The notes under the pieces are model-generated. The model was not told where the DNA came from. It ran no database searches and worked only from the letters and a program-made list of their open reading frames with translations. From contig CM075346.1 of NCBI GenBank assembly GCA_037693485.1, positions 56,167,001 through 56,231,000 on the forward strand: a DNA stretch of 64,000 bases. The letters are read 5' to 3'. This document shows positions 35,601 to 46,500 of the stretch, one piece after another (the stretch's first letter is position 1; every line of letters begins with the position of its first letter). Made by a program: the position numbers and the translations under genes. This stretch comes from Kitagawia praeruptora (Eukaryota; Streptophyta; Magnoliopsida; Apiales; Apiaceae).

Positions 35601-36961
35601 CGTCGCTCGAACTGAAATATCGACTAAAGGCAAATGAGTAATTATCGGTTAGCTTCCATTTGATTCCGGGAGTAACCATACCACACGAGTAAGATCTGTG
35701 AACGGACGTTTACCCAGGGGACTTTGGCAGTGCAGGACCGTCGACGAACGATCCCAAGCTTAGAATAAGAGACCGTTAGCCAGGCGGTCCATCAAATATT
35801 ATTATTTGGCCCAACTTGTGCCAGGATGATTACGGATGGAGCTTTCATTCAGGATGACTGCGGATGGAGCTTTCATCCAGGGTAATTGCGGATGGAGCTT
35901 TACCCATGGTAATTGCAGATGGAGCTTTTACCTGAGGGTACTAACGGATGGAGTTTTGCCCTTCTACTAGTACAGAAGACCTACGGTGGCCTTGGAAGTG
36001 GCGACTGATCATCGTCGATCCACGTCTAGAATTAGTATGTTGTGAGTAAGTCCCCACTCCTTCCATTTTGGAATTGATTGAACACTGTAATGAAAGCCCA
36101 GATGCTAAGTTACCGATAGTGTTTCAATGAACGCAAAACACGAGTGCTGTTATTTCAATATCTAGAACTGCTGATTTTGTTTCCCCAAGGGGAGTCTTTG
36201 CATCCAGATTTCTATCATATCCCGATAAGAGCAAACATTCGAGTTTTTCAGTAGAGGATGCATGTCATTATAAATTGCTTCGGCAATATGAGTTTCGAAT
36301 ACCTTTTGTATGAAGATAAGTATTTGATAATTGAAGTACTTAGAGAGTACTGTTTTCGGATATTTTCCTATAAGGATATAAATTCGAGTTATTGGATTAT
36401 AAGTGATAATAATGAGTTTATTTATTTTTCCGATAAAGGAAATGATTTCAGAGATGAGATATTTTGACAATAATTGTCTTGTATAAGTTATATTAAAACT
36501 TTCATTCATAGGCAGATTATGCCATACTTTATTTATCTTGCTGAGCTATTGCTCATTCTTGCTATTGTTTTATATATATTATAGAGCAGTGAAGCAGGAT
36601 GTCAAGGATACAACACATACCTCGCCAGCGAGTGGTAACCGTAAGACGTTTTAGAGAAGCAGCTTCTAGAAGTAATCCCGGGAGTAGTATGAACCAGTCG
36701 GATCAGACTGTAGTTTTGTTATTCATCTTATGTATAAATATGAATAGTATGAGAGGATTGTAAGCATAAGAAGACATTTGGGTATTGTAATAATAATCAT
36801 TTATTCCGCATTTGTAATATTGTGTCGTTTCTGAGACTCTAACCTCTGTGTGTGTGTATGAGATATATATTGTGGGGTCACAAGCAGTTGAATTGTGTAC
36901 ATTGCAAGTACTACAGGTATGGCAAGGAATAAATCCTGACCCCGGATTTGGGGCTGTTACA
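32610..36961 (+). mobile_element. Solo-LTR-like element, 4.35 kb
   Basis: It starts TGTAATAACCCG, ends GGGGCTGTTACA, and is flanked by TTTAG (32605-32609) and TCTAG (36962-36966), a 5-bp duplication with one change. It is clearly related to the element at 683-4623: both hold the stretch CTGTCCAGTTTCTGTCCAGC, the motif GCGACTGATCATCGTC and the CTTGCTGAGC...GCTCATTCTTG block (36537-36562). There is no coding region, primer site or polypurine tract. A 28-bp tandem repeat lies at about 35823-35965. Confidence 0.75.
35823..35965 (+). repeat. 28-bp tandem repeat, five copies
   Basis: Five imperfect units share the core CGGATGGAGCTTT, spaced 28 bp apart, within the solo-LTR-like element. A similar minisatellite occurs at the matching place of the related element at 62567-64000 (63521-63610). 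Confidence 0.8.
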
Positions 36962-37096
36962 TCTAGTGAGTAAAACAAAATCTGAACCTAAGTTTAGTGA
37001 CTAAAAGAAAATCTGACCTAACATTAGTGAGTAATAATTGAGTGAAAGGTTTTAAAATAGGTCAATAATTCAGTGATAAAAAAAGTTCATTTTTCC

Positions 37097-37395
37097 AATA
37101 ATGAACGTTAGATTTTTAGTAATAAATAAGAAAAATTAGATTTAATGATTAAATAATTTATATAATTAAATTACTTTAATAAAGATTCAAGGTTCGAATT
37201 TCGTCGACGACATATTTAATTAAAATTTCATAATAAAAGTTTAAAACCATGCATATCATTAATTAAATTTATATAAATTATTTAAATGTAAATTAAAATA
37301 ATTATTGAAAATAATGATTATATAAACTCCAATTGTAAAATAAAATAAAATTTATTACATATCAAAAGAAACCTGTGCTCGTACTATTATATTAA
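37097..37395 (+). repeat. Helitron-like repeat A, right part
   Basis: This continues the repeat cut at 16764. It matches 44800-45050, including AAGGTTCGAATT(T/C)CGTC, AACCATGCATATCATTAATT and TTATTACATATCAAAAGAAA, ending in a decayed CCTGTGCTCG hairpin. The first nine bases are the 9-bp duplication of the Mutator-type element. Confidence 0.5.
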
Positions 37396-38139
37396 AGCCG
37401 AAAGTTTTGTTAGTTTAGTTTTCGGTATGGTTATCCTAATGATTAAAATAGATAATTAAATAATATAAATAATGATAATTAGTCGTTAGCCTTTTTCTCG
37501 TTTACTTTCTGTTGAAAATATTACCTTTTATAAACATCTAAAACATCTGTTGTACTATATCTTCTAATCATTAATATTTCTTTTCTAATTAAAACACATT
37601 ATTTTTTAAATTAAAATATAATCTTGCAATAATTAATATATACCCAATAATATCATACCATATCTTCCAATTATTAATATATATACCCAATAATATCATA
37701 CCATATTTTCCAATCATTACTCCTATTAAAATTCTGTATCTATATCTATACTATATTAAAATAACCGAAACATTAAAAGTTTTGGTATCTATTTTTTGGT
37801 ACTTCGTATTTTTACTTAATTACCCTTATTTATATATTAGTATGCTTTTACCTATATACCCTTACTTGTATCTATCTATACTATTATATTAAAGTCAAAA
37901 TATTGAAAAAATTATAGATAATTAATTAATTCCCTTTTTTATGTCGAGAATGTTACCTTTTATATTTCTTCAATAACAAATCAATTTCCTTTTTCAGGTA
38001 AAACTTACATGTTCTTTTTAATAAAATACTATAATTACTAATAACTTATCGATTACCTTTTTAGATAAAATGTATCTTCTTTTGTATATTTTTTAGTTAA
38101 AATCCTACTATTTTTTTTCAAAATTTATACTACATTATA
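37385..38139 (+). repeat. Helitron-like repeats, truncated copies
   Basis: Three starts of the type CTATACTATTATATTAAAG occur here (about 37385, 37745 and 37880), each followed by related AT-rich bodies. A fourth start near 38125 is where the MULE at 38140 landed. No coding frame is seen. Confidence 0.5.
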
Positions 38140-38318
38140 GGGTTATTGACCTTTTGGCCCTTCATGTTTACACACTTATACCCATAAAGCCCTGAAGTTT
38201 AAACTCGTACCTTTTTGCCACGCGAACTTCACAAATGTACCTCTTGGCCCTTTTACCGCGTCAGTTTGCTTATCGGCTAAAAAACGTTACAAAACTGAGG
38301 GACATAACAGACATTTCA
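38140..38318 (+). repeat. MULE left terminal inverted repeat
   Basis: It begins GGGTTATTGACCTTTTGGCC and ends GACATAACAGACATTTCA, matching the right TIR in inverse. It differs mainly in a short block around 38268-38278. By analogy with MuDR it should carry the promoter of the adjacent gene (start codon 118 bases inside). Confidence 0.92.
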
Positions 38319-38435
38319 CCATTTTGTGTTTCCCTCCCAATTCACAGTCTCTTCTCCCCGCCAAAACATACCCATTAACTCCTCCTATATCTATACGTTA
38401 TTTATGCAAATAAATTGTTAGCTTTGAAAGGAAAA

Positions 38436-38879
38436 ATGGAGCCTCATTGTTGGTGTGGAAGGGCAGCTGTCTTGAGAACCTCATGGACTGATGCCAATCC
38501 AGGGAGAAGATTTTGGGGATGTTGGCATTACATGGTAAAATATGTACATACATAATTGCTTTCTTTGTCTCTTTTTATTGTTCTTAATCTTTTAATTTAT
38601 TTGCAGGAACAAAGGAGCAATGCATGTAATTTTCATTTGTGGTTCGATCCCCCCATGTGTCCAAGATCAAGAGCTATTATTCCAGGACTCTTGAGGAAAG
38701 TAGACAAGCTTGAAGAAGAAAATGAGAAGCTTCATGCTATTGTTGTTGAACTGAAAATGAAACGAAAAAGAGGATGGTCCATATTGGTTTATGTTGTTAT
38801 CGTCTTCATTTTCTTAAGCTTTGTAATGTCAAACAATGACAGGGAGGTTGTAGTGGAGAGACAAAATGCTCTGCCTTAA
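38436..38879 (+). CDS. MULE-borne GRF zinc-finger protein with C-terminal membrane segment
   Basis: Two exons (38436-38534 and 38607-38879, GT-AG intron of 72 bases) give 123 residues. Residues 5-47 form a GRF-type zinc finger: CWCG, NPGRRFWGC, then CNFHLWFD with cysteines at 5, 7, 29 and 40. Residues 60-85 look like a coiled coil (KVDKLEEENEKLHAI), a basic KRKRG follows, and residues 90-107 are a hydrophobic segment (WSILVYVVIVFIFLSFVM), probably a tail anchor. GRF fingers bind single-stranded nucleic acid in other proteins, such as topoisomerase 3 and APE2. Small plant GRF proteins of this build are known as uncharacterised proteins. Its place, just inside one TIR and convergent with the transposase, suggests a second element-encoded function, as MuDR has mudrB. 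The start is the first ATG after the TIR. Its role is unknown. Confidence 0.85.
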
Positions 38880-39193
38880 ACTATGTAGTGCACCTATTTC
38901 TATGTTTATGTAAGGGAAATGTTGGATGAATGAAATAGAAGTATGTACTGCACTTGTTTTTATGTAATGGAATATTTTGATGAATGAAATGTCATAGCCA
39001 ATACATTCATAACAAAAGGAAATGTCATACTTAAAACAAAGTCATAACTTAAGGATTACATGAAAGAGTTCTTCCAAATCATTCATAATAAAAGGTGCAG
39101 ACCAAAAGATGAAAGTAATAGCATATTGTCCGAATAAACAAAAGATGGACACTAATAGCATATAGCTTCATATTTTCTCCACTTCTTCATTGT

Positions 39194-42100
39194 TCAACTT
39201 GCCTTCTCCTTTCCTTTTGTTGAGTGTTTTTCCTTGCTCTCTTTGTTCAGATTCCTTGCAGTTTCATGTATTGCCTGTGTGAGAGCAGCAGTTGTGATGA
39301 CATTTCTGCCATGAGATAAGAAAGGTGCAGACTTGAGCTTTGTCTTGCCGACTATAGTCTTGAACTGCTTCACTGGTGGTGGCATCTTCTTCCCCAACTC
39401 CATGGGTCCAGTGTAGGTGTTGTGTTGTTCTTTGTTCCCAGAAGCATTTCCCTCTGCCATCACTGTGTCACCTTCTACATCAACACACACAGGATCATCT
39501 GGTGTGTTTCTAAAGGTAAAGCTTCGATTGATGGTCAACCTCACACTTCTTCTAAGAGGTGTAAAATCAGCATTGTCTTCTCCACATCTTTTGATTTTTT
39601 TCAGTGCCTCAATCTTCTCTCTTTTCCCAGCATCAATCTTCTCTTTCATTTCTTTCTTTACAACCATTCTTCTTGCCTCCTCAGCTTCATTCTGTTTCTG
39701 GGATGTTGGTTTTTTGACTTTCAATTTCTCCTTGAGTTTTTTCAATTTTCCAGCAGCCACCATTATTGGGGAATCCAGAGTTGTTGTCAGTATACAATTT
39801 CCAACTTCCTCTTTTTCCTTTTGTTCTTTCATTTTCTGTAGCCACCTCAATTTTCTAATTTGCCTTGCTGCAATTTCAATTGGAGCCTCATCTTCCTGTT
39901 CAGTTTCTGCTTCAGTCAAGGGTGGAATCTCATTCTCCACTTGAGTAGGTTGAGTCAAGGGTGGAAGCTCATTCTCTACTTGACTAGGTTGAGTCATGGG
40001 TGGAAGCTCATTCTCTACTTGACTAGGTTGAGTCAAGGGTGGAATATCTTCATCTAGAGCCACTTCATTGTATGCACCTTGCATTTCTTGCTCCTCAATT
40101 TCCTCCTCAATTTGGTCCTCAACTTGGGCATCAATTTGTTCATCTGCATGCTCATTTTCTACTAACCTTAATTGCTCAGCAGTTTGGTCATTTGTTGGGA
40201 CCACAAGGGCTGGGCATGTTCTTTTGTTATGACCAGTTTTCTTGCATTTTCCACACCTACAGAACATAAATACTATGAGTTGTCAAACAACAGAATAAAG
40301 CCAAAAAAAAACAAATCATAATCATAAATATACCTCACAGTCTTCTGAGTTGTCCTGCTTAATATCTTCACTCCATGCTCAACCTTCTCATATGTGTCTT
40401 TTGGTTCAGGCCTCCTTCTCTTCTTTGGCCTACCAGGCTGTTTTTCAATGGCTGGTGGTTTTAAACAAAATCCTGTCCTTTCCCAAGCCATGTGCCCATT
40501 CATAGGATAAACTATTCCAGAATAAGCTTTTTTGTAGTTTGTTGTTGAATACACAGAATCAACATAGTCCTCCACATTCTGCCCTAACCTGTTGATGCAT
40601 GAGATGGCATGGTGACAAGGGATGCCACTCAAATCCCACCTTCTGCAACCACAACTTTTTTCACCCAGATGCACTGCATACTTGGACCCATTCACTGTTG
40701 TCACTTCAAATTGATCATAACCTGCATAGGTTGAATAGCATCCTCCACTCCATTTTTTAAATTTGTCAAGCAGCTTGTATACTTTGGGTGTAAATTTTCT
40801 TACTTCCCAATCATGCATCTCGTCCCTCTTAGTTTGCAGTCTCCTCATGAGATACTCCCTTATCATTTCTAACATGACTAAAATGCCTTGTTCCCTAGCC
40901 CATAAAATACACCTGTTAAAACTCTCACACATGTTGTTTAGCAGAAGATCACATTTATTCTGAGTCTTAAAATGTGACCTTGTCCAATGATGGAAAGGCA
41001 CTGCAGTTAGCCATTGCCATGCTCCAACATTTTCTTCTTTAATCACAGTCATGGCCCTTTCGAAAGCCTCTACATTACTAGCCCTAGCACAACTCCACAA
41101 TTTCTCTTTTAGTGATCTTCCTCCATATTTGCCCTTAAAGTTATTATGCATATGCCTAACACAATATCTTTGCTCAGCCATGGGTACCATTTCTTCAATG
41201 ACATTGAGGAGACCCTTTTGTCTATCACTAATCAATGTCCACCCATCCCCAACCCTAATATCAAAGTCCTGAACTAGTAAAGCCAAAAACCATCTCCAAG
41301 AGTCTAACCTTTCTGCTTCAACTACTGCATATGCTAATGGATACATACAGTTATTAGGATCCATGCCTACAGCACACAAGATCTGACCTTTATACGAATT
41401 CTTGATGTGGCATCCATCTAAGCCAATGACCTTCCTGCAACCAAGTTTGAAGCCATGCTTCAACCCACCAAGGCATATGTATATCCTCCTGAATTGACCA
41501 ACATTTCCTAGATTTGGACATATGTAGAGTTAGACAAACACTTTTTCAGATCTAATAAGTTAAACAACACAGAACATCTAATACATACCTGGTTCAATGT
41601 CAATCTCAACTGTAGAGTTGGGACACCTTTTTAGCAGCTCTGTCTTGTAATCCCAAAGTTTTTCATATTGTTCCTCGTGAGTACCATTAATGGTCCTCAT
41701 GCATTTCCTTTTAGCTTTTCTGAGGATATGAGATTTGAAATCAATCTGCAAATCCTTTAACACAGTCTTATGAAAAGACTTAATTGGCCACTTTGGATTA
41801 ATCCTAAACTCAGGTAGATATTTCCTTGCTAGAAAACCAGAATTGATAAGGGGCAAACCCTTTTGCTCTCTCACACATGTGTGATCTGTAAAGCAAAAAG
41901 AAAAAAGAAAGAATAGAATATTAAGCCACTAGATACCACCTACCAGTATAGGAAACTCTGTAAAAATTAATGGAAATGACCAAAAGGTACCTGGTCCCAC
42001 TTTCTTGATTTGAATGCACCTGTCAAAATTATATCCAGCATTAAGGAACCAGGGGCATGGAGGCTTGCAAACTGCTCTAACTCTGGTTTTATCACTTTTT

Positions 42101-43084
42101 ACAAACTTCACCACCCTCCCTTCCTTATAAGAATGTTTAATTATGGCCTCTCTACACTGGTAATGATCTGTAAAGATCATCCCAACGTTCCACTGTGGAT
42201 TGTCACTATCTTTGTACACTGGAAACCTATTTTTCCTCTTAAGAGCTTGTAGCTCTTCATCTTCATCCATGTCATTGCCTGGCAGACTATCTGAGTCATC
42301 ATCACAGTCAGTGTCATTATATGCTTTATCACTATCAGTGTCTTCCTTTCCTAGTCCAATTCTGTCTCTTATTCTACCCACCCATTCCACTCCTTCATCA
42401 ACATTATTAGCATATACCATGTCATCATCTGTATCTGAGTAGTCAGAATCATCAAAGTCATAATCATCCAATTCATCACTCCACTCTCCTACTTCATTAC
42501 TTCCATCTCCTTCACTCCTTTCAAATACATTAATGTCATCAAATGCCCCCAAATTTGTTTCATCACAATGCTCCACATATATATCTATCTTGTTATCATT
42601 TTCCATAGCATACCCTTTCATTGCAACTACATAACTATCATCTGTGATTAACTGGAGACTTTTCTCAAATTCTACATTAGGTCTCCTATAATACAAACAG
42701 AACAGTCCCTTATAACCCATAGCTTTAACATATGTTCTCAAACTGTCATAGCTAATATCTACGTCTTGCAAGTAATATACTGTCACCTGACCACCTACAT
42801 ATGTTACTTGTGGTAACCTTTTTAACCTTCCACCGTGAAATATACTAACACTTATTGTGTGTTCACCTTCAATACCAAGAAATTGGTTTACAATCAGCAC
42901 ATTTTAACATAATACCCACATCATCAACATAACATAAACAAGATACTTGAACAATTAACAATCAAGTTAAAAAAGTGATCAACGATGCATAAATAAGCGC
43001 TGATAAACAACAAACAAGTTTAATTAACAATCACAAAAGAGAGTTAAGAATCATACCAGTCTCGAAGGAATTAGAATCTGACAT
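39194..43084 (-). CDS. MULE transposase (MURA type)
   Basis: Five exons join in frame: 43057-43084, 41991-42866, 41589-41885, 40334-41507 and 39194-40256, giving 1145 residues. After an acidic region comes the plant MuDR N-terminal domain (GMIFTDHYQCREAI through CKPPCPWFL). The MULE catalytic domain follows with GLDGCH (Asp near 431), LISDRQKGL (Asp near 495) and MCESFN (Glu near 595). A SWIM zinc finger CGC...CHH lies at about 686-700. Exon 5 starts with a CCHC knuckle CGKCKKTGHNKRTC, followed by an acidic tail with three to four copies of a 14-15-residue repeat (PPLTQPSQVENEL). It should cut and insert DNA ends carrying the TIRs. No stop or frameshift is seen, and the start lies 135 bases inside the right TIR. 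Exon borders are by eye. Confidence 0.92.
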
Positions 43085-43218
43085 TTCCTTCTTCAATCGC
43101 CAATTTCCTTCTTCAGTCTCGAGTTTAATTGAGAATTAATTGAGAGAAATTAAGTTAAAGGGGTTAAACTGATCGTCAATACATATAAACCTAGTTTTAT
43201 TGTGTTAATATCGGCACT

Positions 43219-43398
43219 TGAAATGTCTGTTATGTCCCTCAGTTTTGTAACGTTTTTTAGCCGGTACGTATTCTGACGCGGTAAAAGGGCCAAGAGGTAC
43301 ATTTGTGAAGTTCGCGTGGCAAAAAGGTACGAGTTTAAACTTCAGGGCTTTATGGGTATAAGTGTGTAAACATGAAGGGCCAAAAGGTCAATAACCCT
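43219..43398 (-). repeat. MULE right terminal inverted repeat
   Basis: Inverse partner of 38140-38318, ending GGTCAATAACCC. The transposase start codon lies 135 bases inside it, so the TIR probably contains the transposase promoter. Confidence 0.92.
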
Positions 43399-43407
43399 AC
43401 ATTATAA

Positions 43408-43655
43408 TAACCGAAATATTAAAAGTTTTGGTACCTATTTTTTGTACTTCGTATTTTTAATTAATTACCCTTACTTGTATATTAGTATGTTTTTACCTAT
43501 ATAGTATATACCATTACTTGTATATCACGGGCACCATATATATAATTATTATAATTAAATTATATCATTTAAAAAATTTTAACCTATAAAATTTATATAT
43601 TAAAATTATTAATAAAAATTAATAAAAATTTGTGCATTCCACGGGTTGTAAACTA
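43408..43655 (+). repeat. Helitron-like repeat, right part
   Basis: Remainder of the repeat into which the MULE inserted. It ends with a weak hairpin TGTGCATTCCACGGG and CTAG at 43652-43655 followed by T, the expected 3' end of a plant Helitron. With its start near 38125 the repeat would be about 260 bp without the MULE. Confidence 0.5.
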
Positions 43656-44387
43656 GTTATTATATTATAATAGCCGAACATTAAATGTTTTGGTACCAGT
43701 TTTTTGGTACTTCATATTTTTACTTAATTGCCCTTACTAATATATTATTACGTTTTTACTTAATTTTTTTTTTCACCTTAAAATTGTTATCTTTTCGATT
43801 TAATAAAAAAAATTTTTTGATAGTTACACACTCACGTACCCACCTTTTTTTGACAAGATTCGAAACCTCAACATGCCGTGAAGGGAATGAGTGAGATACC
43901 ACAACACCAAGAGGTGTTGGGTAAGATTTTTGTTTTTAGCTAAAAGACGTTACCTTTTCTATTTAATAAAATATTTGTAATTACTAATAAATAATCACTT
44001 ACATTTTTCAGATAAAACGAATTATTTTTTCTATACCTAATTTTGATACTTGTTTGTTTTTTGGTAATTCGTGTTTTAACTTAATTACCCTTACTAATAT
44101 ATTTTTACATTTGTACCTAAATACCCTTACTTATATCTATCTATATTATAATATTAAAGCCAAAATATTGAAAGATGTAAAAAAATACAATTATAAATAT
44201 CTAAACTATTTTTTTCATGTAATGCATGTTGCCTTTTTTTTTTTTTTTTTTTTCAATGACTAATCAATTTTCCTTTTCAGGTAAAACACATTTTCTTTTC
44301 TATTTTTTCTAGCTAAAATTTCTTTTCTTTTCAAAAACAATATGGGCAATTATATTTAAAAATATTATTAATTATAGTATAATTTAT
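43656..44387. repeat. AT-rich, Helitron-like fragments
   Basis: Partial copies of the same AT-rich family, including the stretches AGCCGAACATTAAATGTTTT and TATATCTATCTATATTATAA, and a poly-T run near 44234. No gene is seen. Confidence 0.4.
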
Positions 44388-45055
44388 AATCTATACTATT
44401 ATATTAAAGCCGAAACATTAAAAGTTTTGAGAGTTTTGGTTTTCGGTTTGGTTATCCTATTTATTAGAATAGTTTTGGTTTTCAGTTTGGTTATCCTATT
44501 TATTAAAATAAATAATAACATCATATAATTAATGGTAATTAGCAAATTGCCCTTTTCACATTTACTTTTACTTGAAATATTACCTTTTGTAAACATCAAA
44601 TCATATCATATCTTTCAATCATTAATATTTTCTTTCTAATTAAAACACCTTACCTTCTTGATTTAAAATTAATCTTAAAATCATTAATATATACCCGAAA
44701 ATATCACATCATATTTTCTAATTATTAATAAAATATATTAAAATTCCATGTACGTTGTTTATAATAAGGAAATATTAGTATAATCCGTAAACATGAGTAT
44801 AAGTGTTAGATCTAATAATTAGATATATTATATGATTAAAATAATTTACTAAAATTTCAAGGTTCGAATTCCGTCAATAACATATTTATTTTAAAATTTA
44901 TAATATATGTTTTAAACCATGCATATCATTAATTAAATTTTTATTAATTACTTAAATTAAATAAATTATTGAAAATAGTGATTATGTAAAAATATAATTG
45001 TAACATAAAATAAAATTTATTACATATCAAAAGAAATCCGTGCACGGGTTAAAAA
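44388..45055 (+). repeat. Helitron-like repeat B
   Basis: It begins ATCTATACTATTATATTAAA and ends near CCGTGCACGGGTT, a short GC-rich palindrome. It contains a direct repeat of GTTTTGGTTTTCGGTTTGG and a body that matches 16499-16763 followed by 37106-37395. This is what lets the two halves of repeat A be recognised as one. No CTAG follows the hairpin, so the last bases may be altered. Confidence 0.55.
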
Positions 45056-45443
45056 TAAAAATTAAAGTTCTGAAACATTCAAAGTTTTGGTTTTCGGTTC
45101 GGTTATCCTAATTATTAAAATAAATAACTAATAAAATAATGTATTTAATGATAATATTGCCTTTTTCATTTAAAGGCATTTATTTTTAATTAAAGATGTT
45201 ACCCTTTATAAATACCTAAAATAACGTATCTTCCCATCATTAATATTTTTTTTCTAATAAAACATATTACCTTTTAATTTAAAACAAAATCTTATAATCA
45301 TTAAGGATAATTAGCTTATTGCCTTTTCATTTAAAAGACATGTCACCTTTTAATTTAAAATAAAATCTTTTAATCATTAACGATAATTAGTTTATTGCCC
45401 TTTTCATTTAAAAGGCGTTTACTTTTAATAAAGATATCGTATA
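45056..45443. repeat. Helitron-like fragment with internal duplication
   Basis: AT-rich fragment of the same family. The phrase TTAACGATAATTAG...TTATTGCC...TTTCATTTAAAAG occurs at least twice (about 45305 and 45385). No gene is seen. Confidence 0.4.
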
Positions 45444-45664
45444 TCTATACTATATTATTATAATCAATCTGGAGATCTTTTGTAATTTTTAGTTTGGTAA
45501 CAACATATTAATTTATATTTTTTTTGAAATTATTATATAAAAAGATTTAACGTTCACATTCATTCAATAACATATTAAAATTAATATTTATAATATCATA
45601 TTACACTATAAATAAATTATAAAAAATTAAAAGTAACCCGTACTTTGCACAGGCTATAAGCTAG
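45444..45664 (+). mobile_element. Short non-autonomous Helitron
   Basis: About 221 bp from TCTATACTATATTATT to CTAG, lying between A (45443) and T (45665). Twelve bases before the end is an imperfect hairpin CCCGTACTTTGCACAGG. TC start, CTRR end, 3' hairpin and an A/T target are the Helitron marks. There is no coding capacity. Confidence 0.6.
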
Positions 45665-46237
45665 TACTAAACTAATTTCTTTTTCAGCTAAAAAACATTA
45701 CCTTTTCTATTTAATAAAATATTGTAATCACTAATAACTTATTGCTTACCTTTTTCAAATTAACTGTATTTTTTCTATATTTGTACACTAAAATTTCTCT
45801 TTTGTCTAAAAATATAATGGGTACCATATATTTAAAATTATTATAATTAAATCATTTCTTTCAAAAGTTTTATACCTGTAAAATTTTTCTCTTAAAATTA
45901 TCAATACAAATTAATAAAAGAGAAATGCTATAGTCCCTAAAACCGTTCCCAAAACTGTTCCTGAATGATGAGGTGTCACTATATTATTGGATATTTTCTC
46001 ATAAATTTGATGGACCCCTCGTACATAAATATGAGTTCCACGAATTAAAACACAACGCATCATTCGGGAATATATTTGGGATCCAATTCAGAATATGTAG
46101 CACTACTCTTAATAAAAAACTGGCTTATAACCCGTGTGATGTAAGAATTTCTTTTAAATATGATATAGTATTTTTTTATAATAAAATTAATTTTTATCTA
46201 ATTTCCTGATTTAATAGTTATTTTAATTTTAATTTAA
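45665..46237. other. AT-rich unassigned sequence
   Basis: It includes fragments similar to the Helitron-like family and a stretch near 45925-46140 without recognised features. No gene is seen. Confidence 0.35.
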
Positions 46238-46239
46238 TA

Positions 46240-46498
46240 CTCCCTCCGTTTCAATTTGTGTGTCCTGTTTTGACTTTGGACACTGTTTATTATAAATGAT
46301 TGACTACTAATTTACCCATAATCTATAAGACCAAATATAGTCATGAGTAATCTTGTTTGATTCGTATTTATGAGTACTTTAATACAGTGAAGTTTTTATA
46401 TTTAATGCTTATACGAAATTGAAGACATTAACGATTAAAAGTGTGTGTTGGCAAACGTGTTCAGAGTAAACAAGACACACAAATTGAATCAGAGGGAG
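46240..46498. mobile_element. Stowaway-type MITE
   Basis: A 259-bp element with ends CTCCCTCCGTTTCAATTTGT and its complement ACAAATTGAATCAGAGGGAG, flanked by TA (46238-46239 and 46499-46500). The inner sequence is partly self-complementary (GTGTCC...TTGACTTTGGACA and GTGTGTTGGCAAACGTG). It is a different Stowaway family from those at 10708 and 15302. Confidence 0.85.
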
Positions 46499-46500
46499 TA

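Larger units (their letters stand above)
16764..37096. mobile_element. Mutator-type MITE (about 1.2 kb net) split by three insertions
   Basis: The ends GGGAAAATGAATTTTTTTGT and the complement of ...AAAAAAAGTTCATTTTTCC form an imperfect inverted repeat. They are flanked by a perfect 9-bp duplication AATAATGAA (16755-16763 and 37097-37105), as for Mutator-like elements. The two arms (16764-17220 and 32253-32609 plus 36967-37096) stay complementary over several hundred bases. They share repeats of the type TCACTAAACTTAGGTT and of ATGCATTAAACTTTATCTTG. Removing the Sirevirus, the Harbinger element and the solo LTR leaves about 1180 bp with no gene. Confidence 0.8.
38140..43398. mobile_element. 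Mutator-like element (MULE), apparently complete
   Basis: The 5259-bp element has terminal inverted repeats of about 180 bp (38140-38318 and 43219-43398), nearly identical except for a block of about nine bases. A perfect 9-bp duplication TACATTATA flanks it (38131-38139 and 43399-43407). Inside are two convergent genes that start just within the two TIRs: a GRF zinc-finger protein on plus and a MURA-type transposase on minus. Both splice into open frames without stops. Long, nearly matched TIRs, an intact duplication and intact genes suggest a recent and possibly autonomous insertion. It lies in a Helitron-like repeat, a few bases from that repeat's 5' end. Confidence 0.93.

Noticed and set aside
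38436..38879. GRF gene as a mudrB homologue
   Set aside because: The position is alike, but the sequence shows a GRF finger and a membrane segment, not MURB features, so homology is not claimed.
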